A stretch of 64,000 nt of DNA from Henriciella litoralis (lineage in GTDB: Bacteria > Pseudomonadota > Alphaproteobacteria > Caulobacterales > Hyphomonadaceae), in contig NZ_NCSS01000006.1 of NCBI RefSeq assembly GCF_002088935.1, positions 776,407 to 840,406 on the forward strand. The letters run 5' to 3'. Shown in pieces: positions 18,609 to 25,903 of this stretch. Under the pieces are notes generated by a model, which saw only the letters and a program-made list of their open reading frames with translations, searched no databases and was not told where the DNA came from. Each line of letters starts with the position of its first letter. Position 1 is the stretch's first letter. A program made the position numbers and the translations under genes.

Positions 18609-19246
18609 CGCCGCCCCCCATCATTGCCGCTGCCGGATGGGCCGGCGAGCAGGAAGTCCTGTCCCGGCATATGCGGAAACCCGCGAAAGTTCTCGGCGTT
18701 GGCGAAGACGTCTCGGCAAGTCTCAAACCGCTTGTCGCAACGCTCGCCCTCAACGCCCGTCAGACCGCAGCGCGCATCACCAAGGCGCGCATCGCAGCCA
18801 CGCGAATAACTGCGGCCAAGACGCCGCTCCAGATCGGCTTTTAGAGAGATGAGGCTCGCCTCGAACCCAGCGCCCGTCTGCGAAATCTCAGTGAAGTATC
18901 CCGTCCAGATGAGCTCACCGAGAGAAGGCGCCTCCCAGTCCACGCGGTACACATCCACGCGTGCGCCGTCCCAGAGACCAGCGGCGAGATCCGCGTCGCT
19001 GATCGCATCGGCTGACAGCGCGCCTGCGGCAGAGGCGCGGCCAGGACGAAGCCCGCCAGCCGTCTCAAACCGCCCCGCCGCAACCGACGCGCCCGGCTCA
19101 TAATCGAGCCCGTCATACTGAACCGTCCGATCATGATCGGTCAGCCCGATGACGACGGCGTCCCGGCGCTCCAGACGCCAGCAGAGACATGTCGTGAGCA
19201 CATCGGCCGACAGGCGCATAGCAAAAGCGTTATCGATCAGTTTCAT
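18605..19246 (-). CDS. GTA hub protein (gp13, DUF2163 / BR0599 family)
   Basis: A 213-residue protein of the baseplate hub family (DUF2163). Features are the N-terminal LSADVLTTCLCWRLERRDA and the conserved cysteines near the C-terminus (CDARLGDARCGL, CDKRFETCRDVFANAENFRG). Those cysteines bind a metal or iron-sulfur cluster in the RcGTA structure as I recall it. The tail ends with PHMPGQDFLL, typical of the family. It sits between the distal tail protein and the peptidase, as in other GTAs. Confidence 0.92.
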   Translation of the reverse strand: MKLIDNAFAMRLSADVLTTCLCWRLERRDAVVIGLTDHDRTVQYDGLDYEPGASVAAGRFETAGGLRPGRASAAGALSADAISDADLAAGLWDGARVDVYRVDWEAPSLGELIWTGYFTEISQTGAGFEASLISLKADLERRLGRSYSRGCDARLGDARCGLTGVEGERCDKRFETCRDVFANAENFRGFPHMPGQDFLLAGPSGSGNDGGRR

Positions 19247-19257
19247 CTCGAATGCCC

Positions 19258-19878
19258 TCAGCGAAGCTCAACGAGAGGCAGCGTGACCACGCGCCCCACG
19301 CCGGGCTGTTCAAAGCTCGTTTCCAGAAAGTCGGTGTCGAAGCGCACGGGCCAGTCGAATTCAAACCCAGCCGTCACAACGACGCCGCCCGCCGGGGGCG
19401 CCTCAAACGTCACCAGCCCAGTCGCTGTGTCGACGCTCCAACCAGATGTCTGAAGCACCCCGTCCAGCCCGACCAAAATGCTGCCCGAGACCGGCTTTCG
19501 AACAATTTGCAGGTCGCCGCTTTCGGTAGACCGAACGAGTTGAAACACCGTCTGCGTCCCATCGCCCACGCCGATCGCCTCATCCTCATGGCTCACACTC
19601 TCCCCCGGCGCAGCCGTCGAAAATTCCGTCAAATCGGCGAACCGGAAGCCCTGAAGCCGCCCCCGACGCGCATTGAAGAAGCCCTGCAACGCCGCAAAGC
19701 CACTGCGCGACAGAGGCGGCGTCACCACATCCCAGCGCCGGCGCGCCTCGCTCCAGCTCGCACTGCGCACCTCGCGCCCGCTCGCCAGCGTGATCGTTTC
19801 AGTCCGCCACTCTGGTCCGCCGCTCGCGCCGAGGCCCACAGGCACGGGCAAGCGCCCTTCAAAGAAGTCCTCGCTCAT
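19258..19878 (-). CDS. GTA distal tail protein (gp12, DUF2460)
   Basis: A 206-residue DUF2460 protein, the ring joining tail tube and baseplate. Recognisable family segments are LSRSGFAALQGFFNARRGRL and QGFRFADLTEFS near the middle and RVVTLPLVELR at the end. Its start overlaps the stop of the tape measure gene by four bases; 11 bases separate it from the hub gene. Confidence 0.92.
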   Translation of the reverse strand: MSEDFFEGRLPVPVGLGASGGPEWRTETITLASGREVRSASWSEARRRWDVVTPPLSRSGFAALQGFFNARRGRLQGFRFADLTEFSTAAPGESVSHEDEAIGVGDGTQTVFQLVRSTESGDLQIVRKPVSGSILVGLDGVLQTSGWSVDTATGLVTFEAPPAGGVVVTAGFEFDWPVRFDTDFLETSFEQPGVGRVVTLPLVELR

Positions 19879-20252
19879 CGGTAGCGCCCTCCCATCGCTG
19901 CGGCCTTGGCGACAGCCTTGGAGATATCCCCTCGCGCACCGACCGGCAGACTGCCAGCGCCGGAGCCGCTCCCATTGATATTCACCGTGAACGCCTGTGA
20001 CGCCTGACCAATCCCCGCCCGCGCCAGGGCCGCTTCAGCGGCAATCCGGGCGAGATCGGCAATCACCGACTGCGCCATCTGCGCGAAGTCGAGCTCGCCT
20101 GACCGGGCCGCTCTTGAAAGCGCGGCCTCTATGCCATCACCCGCGCGGGCAAAGGCTTGCTCAAGCGAACGCGCGGCCACTGCGCCCGGCCCCTCGACCA
20201 GCGCTGAGACGGCATCGCCTGCACGCGTCAGACTGTCCTGAAACTCGTCCAT
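19875..20252 (-). CDS. GTA tape measure protein (gp11), very short form
   Basis: A 125-residue, Ala-rich helical protein (RSLEQAFARAGDGIEAALSR, AQMAQSVIADLARIAAEAAL) ending in a Gly-rich tail with AVAKAAAMGGRYR, as in GTA and lambdoid tape measure C-termini. I prefer ATG at 20252, eight bases behind an AAGGAAGGA ribosome site, to the GTG at 20258. The tape measure sets tail length, and this one is much shorter than the roughly 220 residues I recall for R. capsulatus GTA. Position between the chaperone genes and the distal tail protein supports the call. Confidence 0.83.
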   Translation of the reverse strand: MDEFQDSLTRAGDAVSALVEGPGAVAARSLEQAFARAGDGIEAALSRAARSGELDFAQMAQSVIADLARIAAEAALARAGIGQASQAFTVNINGSGSGAGSLPVGARGDISKAVAKAAAMGGRYR

Positions 20253-20254
20253 TC

Positions 20255-20431
20255 TCACGATCCTTCCTTGTCGGGGTGTTGGTCCATCAGGCGCGCCAGA
20301 TCAGTCCGGCCGATGACGCCGCCAGCGTCGCCAAACAGCGCGCGCCACTCTTTCAGAGACAGCTGCCAGAATGATCGGGGCATAACTCCGCGAAGCGCGG
20401 CCGCCTTCATCATCTCAGTCCAGGGCAGCAC
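20255..20431 (-). CDS. GTA tail assembly chaperone second ORF (TIGR02216-like)
   Basis: A 58-residue protein starting at GTG 20431, which is preceded by a strong GGAGG six bases upstream inside the end of gp10. The sequence LPWTEMMKAAALRGVMPRSFW with a central SLKEW and the C-terminal DLARLMDQHPD matches the small GTA/phage family found between gp10 and the tape measure. It overlaps gp10 by 17 bases in another frame, the layout of G/GT tail chaperone pairs. The open frame continues upstream to 20512, but that part reads as Arg-rich shadow sequence. Confidence 0.8.
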   Translation of the reverse strand: MLPWTEMMKAAALRGVMPRSFWQLSLKEWRALFGDAGGVIGRTDLARLMDQHPDKEGS

Positions 20432-20705
20432 GAAACGCCTCCGCGACCGCCTTGGCCGCCGCCCCGGCACCGACCGCTGAGGCTTGCAAAGCAGCCGCCG
20501 CATCACTCTCACCTGCCCCGCGCAGCAGCGCCGACAGCACCTGCATCAGTTCACTCGCCGACAGACGCCGCATTCGCGCCTCAAGCTCACCGAGCGTTTG
20601 GCAGCCAAACGCGGTCTCGATCTCAGCCAGCGCCCCTAAAGTCAGGCAAAGCCGCCGCTCAACGCCGTCCACGACAATGCTGGTTTCGCCCCGCGCGCCG
20701 TTCAT
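20415..20705 (-). CDS. GTA tail assembly chaperone (gp10 family)
   Basis: A 96-residue protein of the GTA gp10/tail assembly chaperone family. The N-terminal beta part (IVVDGVERRLCLTLGALAEI) and the helix ETAFGCQTLGELEARM are characteristic, followed by an Ala-rich helical tail. It should coat the tape measure before tube assembly. Start overlaps the major tail gene by four bases. Confidence 0.88.
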   Translation of the reverse strand: MNGARGETSIVVDGVERRLCLTLGALAEIETAFGCQTLGELEARMRRLSASELMQVLSALLRGAGESDAAAALQASAVGAGAAAKAVAEAFRAALD

Positions 20706-21121
20706 GCCGCCACCTCAAAAGCAAGCTCGCCGGCGCTTTGCAGCTCGACCGCAAGCGTCGCTTCGCCATCATGCGTGCCACCCCAGGAGAGCTGGGCGAT
20801 CTGGAATGGTCCGACAAAAGACCCAAGCCCCGGAACGACCAGCGTCCATCGCGCTATTTCGCCTGCAAAGAACACGCTCCGCATGCGCGCATCGCTGGCC
20901 GCATCCTTGAAGAGGCCCCGCCCTCGTACCCGCATCGCGCGCAGACCCACGCCCGCCAGCAATTCGCGCCAGCCATCCGGGCTATCCGCACTCGTCGCAT
21001 CGACGGGTCGCTGGTTCAGCTCAATCTCGGTGGTCCGCACACCGGCCAGCGTCGTGAATGCTTCCGGTGACCCACCATCGGAAATCTTGATCAGGACATC
21101 GCGTCCTTTCTGGCCAGCCAT
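20702..21121 (-). CDS. GTA major tail tube protein (gp9)
   Basis: A 139-residue tail tube subunit of the TP901-1/GTA type, beginning MAGQKGRDVLIKISDGG, with the family segments AGVRTTEIELNQRPVDAT and SFVGPFQIAQLSWGG. The ATG at 21121 overlaps the TGA of the preceding gene (ATGA). An in-frame start at 21202 would lie inside that gene and is rejected. Expected to be the most abundant tail protein. Confidence 0.92.
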   Translation of the reverse strand: MAGQKGRDVLIKISDGGSPEAFTTLAGVRTTEIELNQRPVDATSADSPDGWRELLAGVGLRAMRVRGRGLFKDAASDARMRSVFFAGEIARWTLVVPGLGSFVGPFQIAQLSWGGTHDGEATLAVELQSAGELAFEVAA

Positions 21122-21552
21122 CAGCTCGCCTCCTCTGTCAGAAGTCGCACGCGTACGATGCCGCGAAATTCGCGCAGATCGCTGGTCCGCATCACGTCGC
21201 AATAGACCGTCTGGACCAGCACAATGCGCTGCCCGCTCAGCGACACCTCCAGCCTGTCCGTCGCCGCCCTCAGCGTGCCAACAATCTCCTGCGCCGCTGC
21301 CCGCCCACCAAAGCGGGACCGCACACCAAGCGTGATCGTATGGGCTTGCCCGGCGCTCCCCGCGCTGCCGCGATCAGCGACTTCGTGGCGCTCTAATTGC
21401 GCACACGGAAAGACAGGTTCGGGCGTCTCGTCATCATAGATGCGGGCCGGTGTCCCGAGCAGCGCCTGGACGTCGCTATCGGCTCGCAGAGCCATCAGAA
21501 ATGCACGCTGGAGGTCTGCTCCGGCAGACCAGATCATGCCGTCGGCGCTCAT
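21121..21552 (-). CDS. GTA tail terminator (gp8, DUF3168)
   Basis: A 143-residue DUF3168 protein that caps the tail tube at the head-proximal end. Typical features: LQRAFLMALRADSDVQALLG, RIYDDETPEPVFPCAQL, and a C-terminus rich in beta strands ending with FRGIVRVRLLTEE. Its start overlaps the end of the adaptor gene by four bases, which leaves no room for the head-closure gene (gp7) that normally lies between the two. Confidence 0.9.
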   Translation of the reverse strand: MSADGMIWSAGADLQRAFLMALRADSDVQALLGTPARIYDDETPEPVFPCAQLERHEVADRGSAGSAGQAHTITLGVRSRFGGRAAAQEIVGTLRAATDRLEVSLSGQRIVLVQTVYCDVMRTSDLREFRGIVRVRLLTEEAS

Positions 21553-22094
21553 ATTCGCACCTCCCGGCGAGCCGCGATAATCGCGCGGGCCTCATCAGGA
21601 ATGCCATCATCGCTGCCCCGTCGATAGGCCGAAGCGAGAATAGACTTAAGTGCCTGAACAAGGTCAGCCGGAATGTCGGTATCCGCTCCAAACCCCGCCT
21701 CAAACGTCACCTCAACCCGCCCCCCCAATGGAATGGGCGGCAGCCAGCTCGATGGCTTGAGGCAAAGCCTATCACCGACCAGCTCAAAAAGGCTGGAGAG
21801 ATCCGTTTCGCTGTCAGCCTCATCAATCAGCGTCACACTTGTCAGAGCTCTGGCCGGGCCAGGTCGCAGCAAGGCGCCGGAAGCGCCAAACCCTGTAGGC
21901 CAACAGCGCCAGCTTTGGCGCAGGACCCGGCTTACAAGCGCAAGGCCTGTCGCCGTCTCCAGCTGCGCCGTCGCACTGGCGACAAGATCCGCAACCAGCG
22001 TGTCTTCGCCATCATGCCCGATCCGCAGGAATGCTTTTGCCGCAGCCAGAGGCAAAGCCGTCTCGCCCGGCGGTGAAATCACCGTCAGTGTCAT
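21549..22094 (-). CDS. GTA head-tail adaptor (gp6, phiE125 gp8 family)
   Basis: A 181-residue head-tail connector. The N-terminal half has the family helix AKAFLRIGHDGEDTLVADLV followed by ATAQLETATGLALV. A beta part and the closing helix (LVQALKSILASAYRRGSDDG) follow. It forms the ring below the portal. Starts 76 bases past the capsid gene, with a strong hairpin in that gap. Confidence 0.9.
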   Translation of the reverse strand: MTLTVISPPGETALPLAAAKAFLRIGHDGEDTLVADLVASATAQLETATGLALVSRVLRQSWRCWPTGFGASGALLRPGPARALTSVTLIDEADSETDLSSLFELVGDRLCLKPSSWLPPIPLGGRVEVTFEAGFGADTDIPADLVQALKSILASAYRRGSDDGIPDEARAIIAARREVRI

Positions 22095-22125
22095 GGTCAG
22101 TTATCCAATTGAAAGAGAGCCAGGT

Positions 22126-22153
22126 CGCCTCCCCGGCCCGTTCCGGGGAGGCG
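22126..22153 (-). promoter_or_regulatory. Strong hairpin between capsid and adaptor genes
   Basis: A perfect 11-base-pair stem: CGCCTCCCCGG at 22126-22136 and its complement at 22143-22153, with a six-base loop. It lies in the 76-base gap between the major capsid stop and the adaptor start. There is no T tract behind it on the minus strand, so it is not a simple terminator. It could protect the capsid message from 3' exonucleases or partly reduce downstream expression. Confidence 0.7.
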
Positions 22154-22170
22154 CGATCAGATGCCGGTGA

Positions 22171-23346
22171 CTAGAACTCCATCACCTTGATGGCATCGAA
22201 GTTCTGGACGCCGCCGCCGACCCGTTTGGTCGTGTAGAAGAGCACATATGGCTTGGCCGAATATGGGTCGCGCAGCACTTGTGCGCCCTGCCTGTCGGCA
22301 ATGAGATAGCCCCGGCGGAAGTCGCCAAACGCAATTGCGGCATTGCCCGTGCCAATGTCCGGCATGTCTTCCAGCTCGGTCACTGGATAGCCAAAGATGG
22401 TTTGCGCCTCGCCATTGAGGCCCGGCTGCCAGAGATAGCGGCCATCGGCGTCTTTCAGCTTGCGGACAGCCGCCACCGTGCGGCGGTTCATCACGAAGCG
22501 GCCATTTGCCCGGTACTGGCTCTTTGGCGCCTGAATGAGATCGATCAGCTGGTCGCCCGCATCATCGACCGTAAAGTCACCTGCCACCGAGCCAATCTGC
22601 CCCCAGGCGTGAGAGGCATCAGCCACGATGGTATAGTCGAGAAAGCCGCGCGGCTTGCCCGCCCCATCGCCCGTGACAAAGGCTGCGCTTTCCTGAACTG
22701 AGAACGCCGCCTCAACCTCATCCGCCAGCCATTCATCGACGTCAGCATAGCTATCGTTGAGCAGAGTCTGCGTGGCCGCCGGCATGGCGTAGAGTTCACC
22801 GGCCGGAAATTCCAGAAGGCTGAGCCCAGCTGTCGTGGTTTCCGGACGCGCTGCCGTTTCACCGGCCCAGGCCGCGCCAACACCGAGGCTCACCGGCTTG
22901 CGATAGATGCCAGCAGAGGTCTGCCGAACGCTTGCAATCTGGCGCATGGGCGAGGCCTGCATCAGACGCGCCTCAATCAGACGGTCCAGCTCAGCCGGCG
23001 CGGTATAGCCACCCTGATCGTCCGTACCCGCAGACAGCGACTTCACATCGAGCCGCGCCAGGCCGCTTTCATCGCCGCTGCGCATATAGCGCGACCATGC
23101 ATCCGCGCGGGCCGTGTCGGCCTCTACAGCTGGCGCATCCGTGTCGGGCCGCGCCGCCTTCAGGCTCAGCTGGTCCAGCCGGCGGTCCAGCTTCTTCAGC
23201 TTGTCATCGATCAGCGGATCACTGGCGCCCTTCGCTTCAATTTCGGTAAGGCGGGCCTCATTGGCTTGTTTGTAGGCTTCGAACGCCGACATCACGTCTT
23301 CGGTCGATACCTTTTCAGGCGCCGCCATCTTGGTTTCCTTGGTCAT
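22171..23346 (-). CDS. GTA major capsid protein (gp5, HK97 family)
   Basis: A 391-residue HK97-type major capsid protein. The N-terminal scaffold (delta) region, about residues 1-100, is helical and charged (LDRRLDQLSLKAA). The mature shell begins near LSAGTDDQGGYTAPAELD, where the prohead protease would cut. Family segments VTGDGAGKPRGFLDY and FGDFRRGYLIADRQGAQVLR are intact. The start at 23346 has an AAGGAGAG ribosome site; a methionine at 23451 lies inside the protease gene. Confidence 0.95.
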   Translation of the reverse strand: MTKETKMAAPEKVSTEDVMSAFEAYKQANEARLTEIEAKGASDPLIDDKLKKLDRRLDQLSLKAARPDTDAPAVEADTARADAWSRYMRSGDESGLARLDVKSLSAGTDDQGGYTAPAELDRLIEARLMQASPMRQIASVRQTSAGIYRKPVSLGVGAAWAGETAARPETTTAGLSLLEFPAGELYAMPAATQTLLNDSYADVDEWLADEVEAAFSVQESAAFVTGDGAGKPRGFLDYTIVADASHAWGQIGSVAGDFTVDDAGDQLIDLIQAPKSQYRANGRFVMNRRTVAAVRKLKDADGRYLWQPGLNGEAQTIFGYPVTELEDMPDIGTGNAAIAFGDFRRGYLIADRQGAQVLRDPYSAKPYVLFYTTKRVGGGVQNFDAIKVMEF

Positions 23347-23359
23347 CTTCTCTCCTTCA

Positions 23360-23767
23360 TCAGGCTGCCCGCGCAGCCCCTCCAACTGTTGAAAATCTTG
23401 CGCGCGGCTGCATGGGCTGGCCCACCAGCGACACTTCGACGAGATCGACATCGATCAGCTCTCGCCCACCTTCTGCGCGTGGCCGCCACAGCCGGGCGCG
23501 AAAGCCGATGGACAGGCCATTCAACCCCGCATTCAGCATCGCTTTGGAGCCATCAGCCTCGACTAGGCCGCGCACGAAAAGCCCGCGCCCATCTTCGGTG
23601 AGCCGCGTCCACCGTCCCGCCAGCGCACCGCTCTTGTGTTGCATCAGCATCGGCACGCCGCCGCGCCGCAGGCTTCGAGCGAACGCCCCGGCCCTAACGA
23701 CATCGCCTGACAGGTCCGGCGCACCAAACAGCGCGGCATAGCCTTCGATCAGCACAGCCCTATTCAT
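23360..23767 (-). CDS. GTA prohead protease (gp4)
   Basis: A 135-residue HK97-type prohead protease that removes the capsid delta domain. It starts MNRAVLIEGYAALFGAPDLS, with the catalytic histidine in PMLMQHKSGALAGRW and the serine motif in LNGLSIGFRAR. It ends just after DVDLVEVSLVGQPMQPRA. Being short, it is a compact GTA version. The start at 23767 overlaps the small upstream gene by eight bases; the longer open frame above it is a shadow. Confidence 0.92.
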   Translation of the reverse strand: MNRAVLIEGYAALFGAPDLSGDVVRAGAFARSLRRGGVPMLMQHKSGALAGRWTRLTEDGRGLFVRGLVEADGSKAMLNAGLNGLSIGFRARLWRPRAEGGRELIDVDLVEVSLVGQPMQPRARFSTVGGAARAA

Positions 23768-23987
23768 CGCGCTGCCCCAACCGGGTCTCGATCCGGTCCA
23801 GCTGTGTCTCGATGGCCTCAAGGTGCGTTTCCACGCGTGCCAGTCGTTCGGCGACAGGCCGTGATAGCTCGACGCGCTGTTCCAGTGTCTGGATGCGTTG
23901 CGCTGCCGCGCCCGCCCAGAGAAGAGCGCTGCTGGTCTGCACGCCAAGCGCCAGCAAAAACCCAGCGGCCAGTTTGCGCTCAAACAT
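23760..23987 (-). CDS. Small coiled-coil membrane protein (gp3.5-like)
   Basis: A 75-residue protein with one N-terminal hydrophobic helix (LAAGFLLALGVQTSSALLWAG) and a C-terminal heptad coiled coil (LARVETHLEAIETQLDRIET). It lies where R. capsulatus GTA has the unassigned small gene g3.5, between portal and protease. The start at 23987 follows a GAGGGGGGA ribosome site. Function unknown; the layout would suit a small anchor or scaffold protein. Confidence 0.75.
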   Translation of the reverse strand: MFERKLAAGFLLALGVQTSSALLWAGAAAQRIQTLEQRVELSRPVAERLARVETHLEAIETQLDRIETRLGQRDE

Positions 23988-24069
23988 CGCTATCCCCCCT
24001 CAGGGGTATTGCCGAGGACGCGGCCCCGATGGCAGTTTTAGCCGACGATATTTCAGGGAACGAAAGCAC

Positions 24070-24582
24070 ATGAAAATCAGATCCATCGCGCTCGCCGCAC
24101 TCTTTGTTGTGGCCGCTTGCGAAACGACCGCCAGCGATGCCCCCGTCGTCGAAGCCGCGCCGCCGACACTGTCGGATGCAGAGTTCAAGTCGCTCTACGA
24201 AGCTGCCTACAACGCCAACCCGAAGCCTGGATCCGAGCGCGCTTATGCAGATCTGCTGGCCCGCGACGATCTTTCGCCAGAACAACGCGGCACCGCTCAC
24301 CTCTACCGCGCGCTCACACGCGGCGTCTGGGTGCGCGACTGGACTGAGGCTTATCCCCAATGTGCGCTTGGTGACCTGATGATCGCGGACACCTATCCGG
24401 TGTCTCCGCCGCGAAAGGCTCAGATCCTCAAGGAGATGGTCTACCAGTACTATCGCAGTCACTATTTTCCCAACGCGCCCGCGTCCTGCATGGAAAACCT
24501 CGAACCGGCGAAAGCCTGGCTTGACGCGAACGATCCGTGCAGCGTGCGTGACGGTGGCGGCAACTGCGTCTCCGGCGAATAG
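24070..24582 (+). CDS. Putative lipoprotein inserted antisense in the GTA cluster
   Basis: A 170-residue protein with a lipoprotein signal (IALAALFVVAAC, lipobox VAAC, lipid on Cys17). The exported part is helical, with a repeat-like look (LSDAEFKSLYEAAYNA, LSPEQRGTAHLYRALTRGVW) and four more cysteines near the end that could form disulfides. No family recognised. It lies on the plus strand between the portal gene and gp3.5, flanked by 82 and 41 bases, so GTA transcription from gp2/gp3 towards gp4 must cross it antisense. It may have been inserted after the GTA cluster was fixed. Confidence 0.8.
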   Translation: MKIRSIALAALFVVAACETTASDAPVVEAAPPTLSDAEFKSLYEAAYNANPKPGSERAYADLLARDDLSPEQRGTAHLYRALTRGVWVRDWTEAYPQCALGDLMIADTYPVSPPRKAQILKEMVYQYYRSHYFPNAPASCMENLEPAKAWLDANDPCSVRDGGGNCVSGE

Positions 24583-24623
24583 CCGGGGCCGCGCGGCCAC
24601 TGTCTGAGGGCTGACCGGCCAGA

Positions 24624-25736
24624 TCATTGCAGACCCGCCAGTTTGCGCTTCTCATCCACGCTGAGGAATGACGCGTTTTCCAGACGCGTCCACATCGCCT
24701 CACGCTCCGCTGCGAAAGCTGGCACCTCATCAAGGTCCGGGCGGATCGCGACATCGTCGAAGCGCGCTGACAGCCAGATCGCCAGAGCGTCTGACACCTT
24801 GTGAACCAGTGGCAAAACCGTGAGCCGCCAGAAGGCCAGATTGGCCTCCTTATAGGTCGCGTAAGTATTGTCGCCCGGAATGCCGAGCAGCATGGGCGGC
24901 ACGCCAAACGCCAGCGCAATTTCGCGCGCGGCGGCATTGCGTGTGCCAGCAAAATCCATCTCCGCTGGCGACAGGGACATCGGCTTCCAGTCGAGGCCGC
25001 CATCCAACAGCAATGGCCGACCCGCATTCGCTGCGCCCGTATGTGCACTATCAAGCTCGTCTTTCAGGCGGTCGAACTGGTCAGGCGTCAGCGTTGCGCC
25101 ATCGCGCCCATAGACCAGCGCGCCCGACGGACGGGCCGCATTGTCGATCAGCGCCTTCGCCCAGGCGGCTGCCCCATTGTGAATATCAAGCGCCTTGCGC
25201 GCGGCCGCCAGCGGCGACAGGCCAAGGACACTATCGGATGGGTGGTAGAGCTTCAGATGAAGCACAGGGATCCACCCATCAGACTCGCGCGCAATAGAGC
25301 GCTCGCCGCGGCGCTGGCGCACCGTCCAGCCGATCAGTCCGCCCTGCGCATTCGTCATCGGGCGGACGGTATCGGCACGGAGTGCGAAGAGACCTTTCGG
25401 CGTCTCATCTCCGGCGAGCGTAACCGCTTCAGCCCAGGCATTTCCGGTAATCTGAAGGTCGCCATAAAGGCGCTCCAGAAAGACCCGGCCTGCCTCATCC
25501 GGCGAAGGCTGCGACAGCAATTCACCAGCCGTCTCATCACTGCATTTCAGCGGAATGGAAGCGGCGGCTTCTGCGATCATGCGCACGCATCGATAGACAA
25601 TTGCGTTGCCGATATAGCCGTCACGCATCAAGGTGCCGGCATCGACACCGCCCCATCCATTCGATGGCAAATTCGCCAGCGCAACCAGCGATGTTCTGGC
25701 AGAACGCGTCTCGATTTTAGTCCAGGGCCATCTCAT
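24624..25736 (-). CDS. GTA portal protein (gp3, HK97 family)
   Basis: A 370-residue portal protein that forms the DNA entry ring. Typical parts are the N-terminal YIGNAIVYRCVRMIAEAAAS, the stem region LYGDLQITGNAWAEAV, and the C-terminal portal signature ALAFGVPPMLLGIPGDNTYA followed by YKEANLAFWRLTVLPLV. The start at 25736 has an AAGGAGA ribosome site nine bases upstream. 167 bases separate it from the terminase gene; I see no gene there. Confidence 0.94.
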   Translation of the reverse strand: MRWPWTKIETRSARTSLVALANLPSNGWGGVDAGTLMRDGYIGNAIVYRCVRMIAEAAASIPLKCSDETAGELLSQPSPDEAGRVFLERLYGDLQITGNAWAEAVTLAGDETPKGLFALRADTVRPMTNAQGGLIGWTVRQRRGERSIARESDGWIPVLHLKLYHPSDSVLGLSPLAAARKALDIHNGAAAWAKALIDNAARPSGALVYGRDGATLTPDQFDRLKDELDSAHTGAANAGRPLLLDGGLDWKPMSLSPAEMDFAGTRNAAAREIALAFGVPPMLLGIPGDNTYATYKEANLAFWRLTVLPLVHKVSDALAIWLSARFDDVAIRPDLDEVPAFAAEREAMWTRLENASFLSVDEKRKLAGLQ

Positions 25737-25903
25737 GCGCGGCGGTCTCCTTATGCCCGGAAGCAAACGACTGTTTCGTTCGCCGCCTTCAGCTCTTCGT
25801 CGATTTGAGAAGCCTAGACGGGCGGGCCATCCGGTCGGACGCTTTGTGAAAACGCTGCATCACCGGGCGATTTCGGGATGGACGGCGCACTTTCTTCCGC
25901 CGC

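Noticed and set aside
20415..20512. Programmed -1 frameshift between the two tail chaperone ORFs
   Set aside because: The ORFs are in the +1/-2 relation, no slippery heptamer seen, and a strong ribosome site precedes GTG 20431.
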